This document shows positions 1-10,124 of a stretch of DNA of 44,733 bases, piece by piece. The notes under the pieces are model-generated. The model was not told the DNA's origin, ran no database searches, and saw only the letters and a list, made by a program, of their open reading frames with translations. The stretch is taken from positions 1-44,733 of the forward strand of contig CAZOHC010000005.1 in the NCBI GenBank assembly GCA_964579845.1, read 5' to 3'. A program made the position numbers and the translations under genes. The DNA is from CAZOHC01 sp964579845. Lineage in GTDB: Bacteria; Patescibacteriota; Microgenomatia; Levybacterales; UBA12049. Every line of letters starts with the position of its first letter. Within the stretch, counting starts at the first letter, position 1.

Positions 1-1084
<1,084 letters not shown>

Positions 1085-1106
1085 ATGTAGCACTGTAGTC
1101 TACGTA

Positions 1107-1136
1107 TATAAAACACCCTATAGATGAGCTTGTCAA
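1107..1136 (-). promoter_or_regulatory. Probable promoter of the propeller gene
   Basis: Read on the minus strand there is TTGACA (1131-1136), 18 bases, then TTTATA (1107-1112), 22 bases before the ATG at 1084. No clear ribosome-binding site lies before the start. Moderate match only. Confidence 0.4.
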
Positions 1137-1192
1137 GTAGTCAATTTATTCTCAAGTAAAATTAGCCTTAACTAAAACGTCTGCTTAATATT

Positions 1193-1919
1193 ATGGATAA
1201 GAAACAAAGTAAAATTGTACACGAAAAATTTCATGCGTCTACAAGCATCCAGAAAAAAATAATCGACAAAAATAATTTTACTTATAGATTAATTTTAGAT
1301 GAGTTAAGTCAGCATGTTGAACCAGGGAATACGATATTAGATATTGGATGTGGTGCAGGTACATTGTGTTTTTACTTTGCCAATAATTGATATCTCTGAA
1401 AAAGCCATAAGAACTTGTCAATTTACATCAATTGAGCTTGGGCTAGAAAGTTTTACAAAATTTCAAACAATGGCATTTCCTGAAGAATTCCCTAAAGAAA
1501 AGTTTGATTTTATAATTTTTACCGAGGTAATAGAACATCTTCACAAAGATGAACTAGCTTTGAAAAGAATATACTCAATCTTAAAAAAAAATGGGAGAGT
1601 TCTAATAACAACTCCTTCAAAGAACGCACCAATGTATAAATGGGGATTTGCGAATAAGTTTGATAAAAGAGTTGGACATGTCAGAAGATATTCACATGAA
1701 GAGCTAATTACGAAGTGTCAACAAGCAGGATTAGAAGTTATTGATTCAGAAAAGAAAGAAGGGTTATTAAGAAACTTTCTGTTCATTAATCCGATTGCCG
1801 GAAAACTTATACGTTTCATAAATAAACTTCAACTTTCAAGTCCAGTAACTTTTATAGATGATCTCTTTCTTGCATTGTTTGGTGAGTCGAATATATTTGT
1901 CATTGCGAGGAAGAAATGA
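1193..1919 (+). pseudogene. Class I SAM-dependent methyltransferase, frame-disrupted
   Basis: The first frame (from 1193) carries the SAM-binding motif I, ILDIGCGAG, near residues 49-57 and stops at 1390. The second frame picks up at IDISEKAI, the strand-2 acidic motif of the same fold, and continues to 1919 with the later motifs (FDFIIFTEVIEHL, GRVLITTPS) and the terminal half of the family. Between the two frames roughly 6 to 8 residues expected between motif I and the IDIS strand are missing, and the loss is not a multiple of three. This is either a real deletion making a pseudogene or an assembly/sequence error, since no N run marks it. The stop overlaps the next start (ATGA), so it is cotranscribed with the glycosyltransferase and probably methylates a sugar or lipid precursor of the surface glycan. 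Confidence 0.7.
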
Positions 1920-2953
1920 AAATACTTTTTTTTGCCAGGAGATTCTACCCTGATGTTGGGGGGGTCGAAACACATGTTTATGAAATAGGAAAGCGCCTGA
2001 TTCAGATGGGTCATCAGGTGACAGTAGTCTCGGAAATGCCCGGTAGCAGTCAGTCGCGTATGAGTGATAAACTGACGGGCGAACTCGACGGAATACGCAT
2101 TTTAAGAATACCGACAGGGGAGAATGAGCGAAGGAAAAAGTTTACGATTTGGAAATGGTTATGGGAACACAGGGGGGTGATGAGAGAAGCTGATGTCATC
2201 CATTGTCATGACGTTTTTTTCTGGTTTCTCCCGTTTACAATCTTATATCCGAGGAAACAAGTCTATACCACATTTCATGGTTATGAGGGATATCCGATCA
2301 GGAGAAAAGCAATCATCTACAGAAAAATTTTTGAGTTACTGAGTAAAGGTTCGATCTGTGTCGGGGATTTCATGAAGAAGTGGTATCATGCGAAGCCTGA
2401 CTATGTTATCTATGGTGGTGTATCGCTCCAGGTAAAAGAATCGTTGAAGAAAAAAAGAGATGCAGCTATTTTTATAGGGAGATTAGATGATCAGACAGGT
2501 ATAGATACGTATGTGCAAGCAGTTAAAAATATTCGGAAAAACTACATTCCTAATTTTACGCTCACATTATATGGTGATGGGCCGTATCGGAAAACAGCAG
2601 AAACAGAAGAGGGAGTTATTATAAAAGGATTTACTCCTTCTGCTTCGGAACATATTCCGTTCTTTTATTATTCATTTATTTCTCGTTACCTCGCTATACT
2701 GGAGGCTCTTATCCATAAAAGTCCTGTTATCGCTGTATACGATGATCCGGTAAAAAGAGATTACTTACAGATGGCTCCCTTTGCTGACTTTATTTTTATC
2801 GTACGTAATGAGAATGAAATCATTCAGACGATAAAAGAAATCAATCTTAATCCGAACAGAGCAAATAAAATGGTAGAAAAAGGATTTGAATGGGCATCGA
2901 AGCAGACGTGGGAGGAAGTTGTAAAAGTATACCTTGCATTATGGAAAAAGTAG
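1916..2953 (+). CDS. Glycosyltransferase, GT4-like
   Basis: 345 residues with the two-domain GT-B layout. The N-terminal half opens with the typical KILFFARRFYPDVGGVETH strand and glycine loop; the C-terminal half begins about residue 180 with AAIFIGRLDDQTGIDTY, the donor-nucleotide domain. The canonical E-x7-E motif is degraded: the second Glu is present (ILEAL) but the first position is occupied by Ile. It would transfer a sugar from a nucleotide-sugar to a lipid-linked glycan at the cytoplasmic membrane; the sugar cannot be told. The start ATG overlaps the stop of the methyltransferase (ATGA), indicating translational coupling. Confidence 0.85.
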   Translation: MKILFFARRFYPDVGGVETHVYEIGKRLIQMGHQVTVVSEMPGSSQSRMSDKLTGELDGIRILRIPTGENERRKKFTIWKWLWEHRGVMREADVIHCHDVFFWFLPFTILYPRKQVYTTFHGYEGYPIRRKAIIYRKIFELLSKGSICVGDFMKKWYHAKPDYVIYGGVSLQVKESLKKKRDAAIFIGRLDDQTGIDTYVQAVKNIRKNYIPNFTLTLYGDGPYRKTAETEEGVIIKGFTPSASEHIPFFYYSFISRYLAILEALIHKSPVIAVYDDPVKRDYLQMAPFADFIFIVRNENEIIQTIKEINLNPNRANKMVEKGFEWASKQTWEEVVKVYLALWKK

Positions 2954-3025
2954 CTGAAGATCTGATGTTGATGCTAAAGAGCGTACGAATTTATCAAGAA
3001 TGATTTATACTAGAGAAAGAATGTA

Positions 3026-3976
3026 ATGAAAATATCAGCAATTGTTACTGTTTTGAATGAAATCGATTCTGTTGAGAAACTGGTTCAGGCTTTCTCCGAG
3101 CAGACGCTTCTGCCGGATGAGGTGGTCATTGTCGACGGCGGGAGTACCGACGGTACGTTTGAAGCATTACAGAAACTTGCAGAAGAAGCTGATTCCGGGT
3201 TCAAGCTGGAAGTACTTCAGCAAGAAGGAAATCGGTCTGTCGGACGAAATGCCGCGATAAAGCATGCGAAGGGCGATATCATTGTCTGTACGGATGCAGG
3301 GTCCTTCCCGGAGAAACATTGGGTAGAGGAGATCACGAAACCGTTTGGCGATCCTGAGGTCGATGTCGTCGCAGGATATTATGAAGCAAAAACCGAGACG
3401 GTATTTCAGGAATGCCTTGTCCCGTATGTCTTTATCATGCCTGACAAAATTCGTGCATCGACATTCCTTCCTGCCTCCAGATCGATGGCTTTTAAAAAGT
3501 CTATATGGGAAAAAGCAGGGATGTTCCCTGAGCGGTACTCGCATAATGAAGACTATGTTTTCGCCCATACGCTTAAAAACGTGGGTGCGAAAATTGTTTT
3601 CAGAAAAGAAGCTATCGTTTATTGGATACCTCGGAAAAATTTTACCGAAGCATATACTATGTTTTACCGATTCGCATTAGGCGACGCAGAAGCCGGCATT
3701 CACCGTCCGAAAGTATCATTACTTTTTCTCAGATATATCGTCATAGCGATACTATTATTTCTCACAGCGATATTTAACTCACCAATACTGCTTGCTGTTT
3801 GCTTCTTGCTCTTTGTTGCATACGTCTGGTGGGCCGTCTATAAAAATTATCACTATATCGATGAGATTCCTGCCATGTACATTCTTCCGGCTCTCCAATT
3901 CACTGCTGACGGAGCAGTGTTAGCCGGGACGACGAAAGGATGGATTTCCCGCCGATGGGGTACAAAAAAGACATAA
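3026..3976 (+). CDS. Glycosyltransferase family 2, membrane-anchored
   Basis: 316 residues. The GT-A fold starts with ISAIVTVLNEIDSVEKL and VDGGSTDGT; in the place of the usual DxD there is CTDAGSF near residue 91. The last 90 residues contain two or three hydrophobic segments (from about 237), a common anchor in polysaccharide-island GT2 enzymes. Its product is probably an intermediate of the surface glycan. A TATACT hexamer (3008-3013) lies 12 bases before the start. Its end overlaps the start of the flippase gene by 37 bases. Confidence 0.88.
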   Translation: MKISAIVTVLNEIDSVEKLVQAFSEQTLLPDEVVIVDGGSTDGTFEALQKLAEEADSGFKLEVLQQEGNRSVGRNAAIKHAKGDIIVCTDAGSFPEKHWVEEITKPFGDPEVDVVAGYYEAKTETVFQECLVPYVFIMPDKIRASTFLPASRSMAFKKSIWEKAGMFPERYSHNEDYVFAHTLKNVGAKIVFRKEAIVYWIPRKNFTEAYTMFYRFALGDAEAGIHRPKVSLLFLRYIVIAILLFLTAIFNSPILLAVCFLLFVAYVWWAVYKNYHYIDEIPAMYILPALQFTADGAVLAGTTKGWISRRWGTKKT

Positions 3977-5219
3977 TCAAAGGATTTTCATGGTTAGGTG
4001 CTTTTCGTGTTGTAACCCGAGGTTTTTCTTTCGTTAGGACTGCCATCATCGCCAGATTACTCAACCCCTCACAGGTAGGCGTTTTCGGAATCGCGACGAT
4101 TACCTTATCACTCATGGAAATCGTGACTGAGACAGGGATAAACGTCTTTTTAGTGCAGAAAAAAGACGACATCGATACATACATCTCGACTGCCTGGATT
4201 ACATCGATCGTAAGAGGCATAATTATCAGCTTAGTTATCTTCCTCAGTGCGCCGTTCGTCGCTGAGTTTTTTTCTATCTCCGATTCTCTTTTCACGCTTC
4301 AAATTGTCGCGCTTGTACCGCTTATCAGAGGTTTTATTAATCCATCAGTCGCGAAGTTTATCAAAGAACTTACCTTTCATAAAGAATTTTATTATCGTAC
4401 CGGGATATTTTTTATCGAATCGGTTATCAGTATTGTCTTGGTTTTTCTCTATCCGACACCCTCCAGTCTGGTATGGGGATTAGTCGGTGGGGCTGTTTTT
4501 GAGGTAATTATTTCATTTATGATCGCACGCCCCATCCCTGCATTTTCTTTCGAAGTGGTGCGTCTGAAAGAAGTAGTCAATCGAGGGAAGTGGTTGACGC
4601 TTACCGGGATATTTAATTATCTCTATCATNNNNNNNNNNTATTATCGTCGGAAGACTGCTCGGTACCGCCCCACTTGGTCTATACCAAATGGCATATAAA
4701 GTCTCCATGCTTCCTATTTCTGAAGGATCAGATGTCATCGGTCAGGTGATGTTTCCTGTCTATGTAAAAATGCGCGGCGACATACAGCGGTTGAAGCGGG
4801 CGTATTTTCGCTCTGTTTTACTTATTGCAGGTGTTGCTATTCCACTCGGGGGTTTGTTTTTGCTCTTTCCTGATCTGATCATCAGAATAATCTTAGGAGA
4901 TCAGTGGCTTGCTGCGTCATCGGTTCTGCAGGTATTAGCACTCTTCGGAGTCATGAGAGCTATTTCTATTTCCTGTATTGCACCGCTTTATGCACTTGAG
5001 AAACAGGAGTATGTGACGGTGATTACACTGATAAGTTTAGGCGGGATGCTCGCGACTGTTTTTCCCTTCATCGAATGGTGGGGGCTTGTCGGTGCAGGGT
5101 ATGCTGCATTGGCAGGGACGATAATCGCATTTCCAGTGATTTTCTACGCCATTAATAAAGTATTTCAGGAAGAAGCTCGTGTTAACGAGACTCTATTAAC
5201 TCGCACGAAGACAGAGTAA
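3940..5219 (+). CDS. Polysaccharide flippase (Wzx-like, MOP superfamily), interrupted by assembly gap
   Basis: Multi-pass membrane protein of the lipopolysaccharide/teichoic-acid flippase type. The N-terminal part reads GFSWLGAFRVVTRGFSFVRT followed by repeated hydrophobic segments. Ten Ns at 4630-4639 break the frame; after the gap the protein resumes in another frame with IIVGRLLGTAPLGLYQMAYK, a conserved stretch of this family, and runs to 5219. About four residues appear to be missing, so the true gap is near 11 bases rather than 10. It would move lipid-linked glycan units from the inner to the outer face of the membrane. The start could also be the ATG at 3955. The 3' end overlaps the convergent FkbM gene by 24 bases. 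Confidence 0.85.
4630..4639. other. Assembly gap (10 N) inside the flippase gene
   Basis: A placeholder run of ten Ns. The reading frames on each side disagree by one phase, so the real length is not exactly ten; 11 bases would restore the frame. Confidence 0.99.
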
Positions 5220-6101
5220 ATTAGCGTCATACAACGTTTTGTCAGCGATACGATGTAAGAGTGATGGGATTGTCACTTTCTTTACCCGCTTCTTTTCCTC
5301 ATCAATAATCTGAAAGGTATATCCTAGTGACTGGAGTTCTTTCAGAAATGCTTCAGGATCGCTGCCAGCGGCTCTCATCCCCTCAGGCCAGAATTCGGTA
5401 ATAATTACCATGTTCTTATTCTTCTTTATCAGTGATCTCATGCCGAGTAACGCCTGATATTCAGCGCCCTGAATATCCATTTTCAGCAGTGCAACACTCG
5501 GTAGAGTTGAGGAAAAATATGCATCAAGCTTGGTAATGTTAACTTCAAGTGCATGTCTTTTTCCGTCTGAAGCATAAATACGGTGATCGCCCAGATTGTG
5601 TTCCTCACGGTAGAGTTTTACAGTGCCGTTTTCGGCACCGACTGCCAGATTCTCGGTGACTACTTGAGGAAAATCGTTCACCGAGACATTTTTTTTGAGA
5701 AGTGAAAAATTTCGCGGATCGGGCTCAAATGCATAAACCTTTCCCGTAATCCCTACTCTCTCAGCTGCCAGGAGTGTGTAATAACCGATATGAGCGCCGA
5801 GATCGATGACGATATCACTTTCGGAAAGATAGTCGAGAAAAGTACTCGTCGTGAAGGGCTCCCATTCACCATTTTGTAGGAGTGTTTCTGATACGACTGT
5901 GTCTTTTTTATCGATCATCATCGTTAAACCATGTTTAGTCCGGATAATACTTGGGGTAAAGAGGTAATATACGAATCTTGTTACCTTGAATTTTTTTAAT
6001 CGTGCTGAAATTACATATCCGAGGCCTCGTTTTCTGTATTCAATTCGGTAAATTCTGATATTGCTGAGGATTTTGTTTTTTAGGCTTTGTAGGCTATCCA
6101 T
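5196..6101 (-). CDS. FkbM family methyltransferase (reversed within the glycan island)
   Basis: 301 residues. A basic N-terminal region of about 90 residues leads into the SAM-binding core: VIDLGAHIGYYTLLAA (motif I), KVYAFEPDPRNFSLLKKN (motif II), then LLKMDIQGAEYQALLGM, the hallmark of the FkbM family. Such enzymes O-methylate sugars or polyketides; here a glycan residue is likely. It is the only minus-strand gene in the island, convergent with the flippase (24-base overlap) and divergent from the next glycosyltransferase. A TACAAT hexamer lies 13 bases upstream of the ATG, and AGGA sits almost against the start. Confidence 0.85.
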   Translation of the reverse strand: MDSLQSLKNKILSNIRIYRIEYRKRGLGYVISARLKKFKVTRFVYYLFTPSIIRTKHGLTMMIDKKDTVVSETLLQNGEWEPFTTSTFLDYLSESDIVIDLGAHIGYYTLLAAERVGITGKVYAFEPDPRNFSLLKKNVSVNDFPQVVTENLAVGAENGTVKLYREEHNLGDHRIYASDGKRHALEVNITKLDAYFSSTLPSVALLKMDIQGAEYQALLGMRSLIKKNKNMVIITEFWPEGMRAAGSDPEAFLKELQSLGYTFQIIDEEKKRVKKVTIPSLLHRIADKTLYDANLLCLRAS

Positions 6102-6132
6102 TTCCTGAGTTTTGATTGTAACATAGTTGGGG

Positions 6133-6138
6133 TAGAAT
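6133..6138 (+). promoter_or_regulatory. -10-like element, near-leaderless start
   Basis: TAGAAT lies 8 bases before the ATG at 6147, too close for a normal leader with a ribosome site. The -35 is weak. It sits in a 45-base divergent spacer that also carries a TACAAT for the minus-strand FkbM gene. Confidence 0.45.
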
Positions 6139-6146
6139 AGAAGAGC

Positions 6147-7289
6147 ATGAAGAGAAAACTAACCATTGGTATTATCCAGCAATCTCCGGCGATGGGCGGG
6201 GCCGAAACGTATATGGCACTGCTTATGAAAAAGTTCCTTGAAGAAGGCCATCACGTTTTATTCGCAACAGATAATAAAAACTTACTCAAATATGTTGATG
6301 GCTATCCTATGAAGACATACTCTCTGCCTCAAATTCTTGATGTTATGGGTAATGTCCGTGGTCTTGTAAAAAGTATCTTTTACCTGCCGTACCTAACTGT
6401 TTTTTATATTAATCTGTTGAAAACGTATCGCAGGCAACACTGTGATGTATTGTTTTTGAGCGGGTTTTCAGAAAAGATGCTTGTCACATTTTTAACCCGT
6501 TTCATTCCTATTCCGGTCGTATGGCTTGAACACGGCATGTCAGATGAAGTCCTGCGTCGTTTGTGGTCACTGCCGGCACATTTATATACTCTGCATAAAC
6601 ACATTCCGAAGAGTATTATCGTGATTAGTGAGCATACGAAAAACATAATGATTCAGAAAGCTAAGCTGCCGGCTGACAAAGTACAGTTGATCTATGACGG
6701 CGTTCAGGTCGAAAATGAGATAGTTCGACGTACAAAACAAAGCAAGGCATTTCGGATCGGAAGCATTTCCAGATTGACAACAGAAAAAGGTCAACAACAT
6801 CTCATTCGTGCAATGCCAATGATATTAAAAGAAGTTCCCCATGCAACACTACTCATAATCGGTGAGGGGGAAGATCGAGCATATTTTGAGTCACTGGCTG
6901 AAGCATGTGGAGTATCAGAAAATGTTCAATTTCTCGGGTATGTTCCGGATGTGAAACCGTATTACAAGGAGATGGACATCTTTGTTTTTCCGTCGGTATG
7001 GGAGCTTGAAGGATTCGGCCTGGTGACGGCTGAAGCAATGTCCTATACCTTACCGGTGGTTGCAAGCAAACTGGGACCGATACCTGAGATTGTAGTACAT
7101 AACGAGACAGGTTTCCTGGTTCCGCCCGGTGATGAAAAACAGCTTGCTGATGCCATTATTACCCTTGCGAAGAATCCAGCTCTCAGAAAAGAATTCGGGG
7201 AAAAAGGGTATGAACGGGTAAAGGATCACTTCAATATTCGTCATACGGTTCGTCAGTTCCTGACAGTGTTTTATGAGGTTACCTCATAA
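6147..7289 (+). CDS. Glycosyltransferase family 4
   Basis: 380 residues, GT-B fold. N-terminal acceptor domain begins ITIGIIQQSPAMGGAETYM-like (KLTIGIIQQSPAMGGAETY); the donor domain starts near residue 200 with RIGSISRLTTEKGQQHLI. The catalytic E-x7-E motif is intact in ELEGFGLVTAEAMS. It would add a nucleotide-activated sugar with retention to the growing surface glycan on the cytoplasmic side. It heads a plus-strand run of four genes with short spacers (6147-10124). Confidence 0.92.
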   Translation: MKRKLTIGIIQQSPAMGGAETYMALLMKKFLEEGHHVLFATDNKNLLKYVDGYPMKTYSLPQILDVMGNVRGLVKSIFYLPYLTVFYINLLKTYRRQHCDVLFLSGFSEKMLVTFLTRFIPIPVVWLEHGMSDEVLRRLWSLPAHLYTLHKHIPKSIIVISEHTKNIMIQKAKLPADKVQLIYDGVQVENEIVRRTKQSKAFRIGSISRLTTEKGQQHLIRAMPMILKEVPHATLLIIGEGEDRAYFESLAEACGVSENVQFLGYVPDVKPYYKEMDIFVFPSVWELEGFGLVTAEAMSYTLPVVASKLGPIPEIVVHNETGFLVPPGDEKQLADAIITLAKNPALRKEFGEKGYERVKDHFNIRHTVRQFLTVFYEVTS

Positions 7290-7340
7290 TTACTGCATTT
7301 TATTTTCAGGTTCCGTATAATACTGATAAGCACAAATTTT

Positions 7341-8159
7341 ATGCAGTTTCTTTTATCAATCTATCGGTTTATCTTCTGTCGTCCATTTTTTCATCGCTTT
7401 AACTACCATGTCCAGAGAGTGAGCCTCCGGGGAATCGGAGTATTGAATTCTGAAGGTAACGAAGTTACCGGGGAATCGCATGTCTTACGTCGTCTATCGA
7501 AGGTCGAAAATTTGAACGTATTCGTGGATGTAGGAGCGAATACAGGAGGATACACGGATGAGATTTTAACACATTTTCCGACAGCTAAAGTCTATGCGAT
7601 TGAGCCGCATCCGAAAACATTCAAGTTACTTAAAAAAAATATTACCAGTTCGAGAGCTGTTTTGTGGAACGGGGGGATGGGAGAGAAAAAAGGACAAGGT
7701 CAATTGTGGGACTTTGCCGATGATGCAGCACTCAAACATACGCAACCGACGTCTACGCTTGCCTCAACAGTCAAAGAAGTTATCGAAGAATTTCATCAAC
7801 AAAAAGCACAGGCATTCACGTTCCCGATCACAACGCTTGATGCCTTCGCTGAAAAAGAAAATATCACTCGTATTGATTTATTAAAAATAGATACAGAAGG
7901 AAACGAACTGCAGGTATTACAAGGTGCTACAAAACTCATAAAACAGAACAAGATCAGATATATCCAATTCGAGTTTAATGAGATGAATGTCTACGCCAGG
8001 ACCTATTTTAAAGATTTTATGGATCTTCTTCCCGGTTATACATTTTACCGCTTGATGCCACGAGGGTTGTATCCGATGGGTCGGTACAAGCCGAGTACAC
8101 ACGAAATTTTCGCCTTCCAGAATATCCTGGCTATACCGGAAGGGGAGGTCATTCCGTAA
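7341..8159 (+). CDS. FkbM family methyltransferase
   Basis: 272 residues. The SAM core has VFVDVGANTGGYTDEIL (motif I), KVYAIEPHPKTFKLLKKN (motif II) and LLKIDTEGNELQVLQGA (the FkbM signature). It is only distantly similar to the FkbM protein at 5196-6101, so the island carries two separate methylation activities rather than a recent duplication. Probable substrate: a hydroxyl on the surface glycan. TATAAT lies about 19 bases upstream of the start, so it may also have its own promoter. Confidence 0.88.
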   Translation: MQFLLSIYRFIFCRPFFHRFNYHVQRVSLRGIGVLNSEGNEVTGESHVLRRLSKVENLNVFVDVGANTGGYTDEILTHFPTAKVYAIEPHPKTFKLLKKNITSSRAVLWNGGMGEKKGQGQLWDFADDAALKHTQPTSTLASTVKEVIEEFHQQKAQAFTFPITTLDAFAEKENITRIDLLKIDTEGNELQVLQGATKLIKQNKIRYIQFEFNEMNVYARTYFKDFMDLLPGYTFYRLMPRGLYPMGRYKPSTHEIFAFQNILAIPEGEVIP

Positions 8160-8175
8160 AATTGCATGAAGAATT

Positions 8176-8931
8176 ATGATTAGTGTTGTTATTCTGACGA
8201 AAAACGAAGAGAAAAATATCGGAGAAAGTCTCGCATCCGTACAGTGGGCTGATGAAGTCATCATCATTGATGATTACTCAACTGACGAAACTGTTTCTCT
8301 TGCAAAACGGCTGGGAGCAAGTGTCTACACCCGTCGTATGGATGGTAATTTCTCGAGCCAGCGTAACTTCGGACTTAATAAGGCAAAGCATCCATGGGTT
8401 CTTTTTCTGGACGCCGATGAGAGGGTAAGTATGGAACTCCGCGATGAAATTCGAGAAACCATAACATCGCACAGAAATCGCTATGCAGGGTACTATCTGA
8501 AAAGACAGGATATACTTTTCGGAAAAACACTTAAATATGGTGAAACTGCCGGAAGTTCTTTTCTGCGGCTTGGGAGAAAAGATAGCGGTATCTGGCAGGG
8601 AAGTGTCCATGAAGTTTGGGAAGTAAAAGGCCATATCGGTATGCTTCATCATCCGATGTCCCATTACCCGCATCAAACGATTGCTGAGTTTCTTTTAGAA
8701 GTGAATTTCTATACAGATCTGAGGGCGAAGGAGCTGTATCATGCCGGTATTCGGTCATCATGGTTTGATATTATCTGTTATCCGGCTGGCAAGTTCCTGA
8801 AAAACTATCTGCTGCTTCGTGGATTTCTTGACGGTATCCCCGGTATGATATCAGCGCTCATGATGAGTTTTCATTCATTTCTGGTCCGGAGCAAACTCTG
8901 GCACTTTGTTTATAACAAGTCCGTACTATAG
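8176..8931 (+). CDS. Glycosyltransferase family 2, WaaE/KdtX-like
   Basis: 251 residues. Opens with ISVVILTKNEEKNIGESL and EVIIIDDYSTDETV; the metal-binding DxD is in VLFLDADERVS (about residue 80), and the acceptor region has SSFLRLGRKDSGIWQGSVHE. This arrangement matches the WaaE-like family of lipopolysaccharide-core or lipid-linked sugar transferases. The C-terminal 60 residues contain amphipathic or membrane-binding segments. The next gene starts two bases after its stop, so the two are translationally linked. Confidence 0.88.
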   Translation: MISVVILTKNEEKNIGESLASVQWADEVIIIDDYSTDETVSLAKRLGASVYTRRMDGNFSSQRNFGLNKAKHPWVLFLDADERVSMELRDEIRETITSHRNRYAGYYLKRQDILFGKTLKYGETAGSSFLRLGRKDSGIWQGSVHEVWEVKGHIGMLHHPMSHYPHQTIAEFLLEVNFYTDLRAKELYHAGIRSSWFDIICYPAGKFLKNYLLLRGFLDGIPGMISALMMSFHSFLVRSKLWHFVYNKSVL

Positions 8932-8933
8932 CT

Positions 8934-10124
8934 ATGCGAGTCGTTCATCTCTGTTTCCTTTTTACGTTATTACTGCTTCCGCTCGGTCAGGTCGCAAGAC
9001 TTCAGTTTTTAAACCATATCAATGCATCCTTCTTCGATATCGGAGTCTTGGTGACAGGTTTAGTCTGGATGGGATATGTGTTTGTCAGGAGGAAAGCAGG
9101 GGTTAAGGGCTGGTTGACCAAGCCAATTCTGCTATTTTTTCTCACTATACTTCTCTCACTCGCTGCGAATGTCTTTCGGTATGATCTTTCAGAACTCGCA
9201 GTTTCTTCACTCTATGCTATTCGGTGGTTATGTTACGCAGCGACGTATGCGATCCTCGTACATGCAGATAGTGCCTTTAGAAATCGTATTACTTTTCTTC
9301 TTGTCGCAGTGGGGAGTATGCTTCTTTTGTTCGGTTATCTGCAATTTATCTTTTATTCGAATCTGAGAAACCTGTATTACCTAGGTTGGGATGAGCATCT
9401 TTATCGCATGTTCTCGACCTTTCTGGATCCTAATTTCTTCGGAGCATTTTTGGTTCTGTTCCTGCTCTTTCTTCTGGGAATTGTTCTTGAGAAAAAACCT
9501 ACCGGAGTACGCTCCTTATTCGCTTATGTCATCATGTCTGCCGCATTTTTCGGTATTTTCCTCACGACATCCAGAAGTGCGATCCTGATGCTTGTCATCG
9601 GGCTTGGAACTTTTCTGGTTCTGATGCAGAAAACTAAGCTGCTCCTTGTTATGACCGGTGTTATACTGCTGATTATCGTTGCAGCATCTCCTCTGTATCA
9701 TATCGAAAATATTAATCCTTTCAGAGTGACCTCCTCACTGGCAAGGGTAGAGTCAGCTGAAAACGCGCTTCATATTATCGCTGAAAATAGTATCTTCGGT
9801 GTGGGATTTAATGCGTATCGATATGCACAGTATGAATACGGATTTCGGGAGCGTGAGTCGGTATACCCCAATCATGCAGATAGCGGAACAGATAACAGCT
9901 TTCTTTTCGTCTTTGCGACAACAGGCATTATCGGATTATCGGCATTTTGTTATTTCCTTGTGAAAGTGTATCAATTGGGGAAGGTGAGGCGTCCGATGAT
10001 GGGAGTTGTCCTCATCTCATCATTAGCAGGTCTTATCGTCAGCAGTTTATTTAATAACACACTATTCTACCCGTTTCTACTTTACTGGTTATTTGCAGTG
10101 GCAGGACTTACGGATTATACGTAA
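8934..10124 (+). CDS. O-antigen ligase / polymerase-like membrane protein (WaaL/Wzy type)
   Basis: 396 residues with 10 to 12 predicted hydrophobic segments. A large loop between about residues 265 and 325 contains NSIFGVGFNAYRYAQYEYGF, the conserved G-x-G-x-N region of the O-antigen ligase/Wzy superfamily, and SGTDNSFLFVFATTGIIGL, its second conserved motif. It would polymerise glycan units or attach them to a lipid or protein on the outer face. It closes the island; its 3' end overlaps the convergent Ig-like protein gene by 17 bases. Confidence 0.85.
   Translation: MRVVHLCFLFTLLLLPLGQVARLQFLNHINASFFDIGVLVTGLVWMGYVFVRRKAGVKGWLTKPILLFFLTILLSLAANVFRYDLSELAVSSLYAIRWLCYAATYAILVHADSAFRNRITFLLVAVGSMLLLFGYLQFIFYSNLRNLYYLGWDEHLYRMFSTFLDPNFFGAFLVLFLLFLLGIVLEKKPTGVRSLFAYVIMSAAFFGIFLTTSRSAILMLVIGLGTFLVLMQKTKLLLVMTGVILLIIVAASPLYHIENINPFRVTSSLARVESAENALHIIAENSIFGVGFNAYRYAQYEYGFRERESVYPNHADSGTDNSFLFVFATTGIIGLSAFCYFLVKVYQLGKVRRPMMGVVLISSLAGLIVSSLFNNTLFYPFLLYWLFAVAGLTDYT

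Noticed and set aside
1899..1917. GTCATTGCGAGGAAGAA at the end of the methyltransferase, identical to the left arm of palindrome copy 2
   Set aside because: It encodes VIARKK, a normal C-terminus for this methyltransferase family, and there is no right arm; likely coincidence or convergent.
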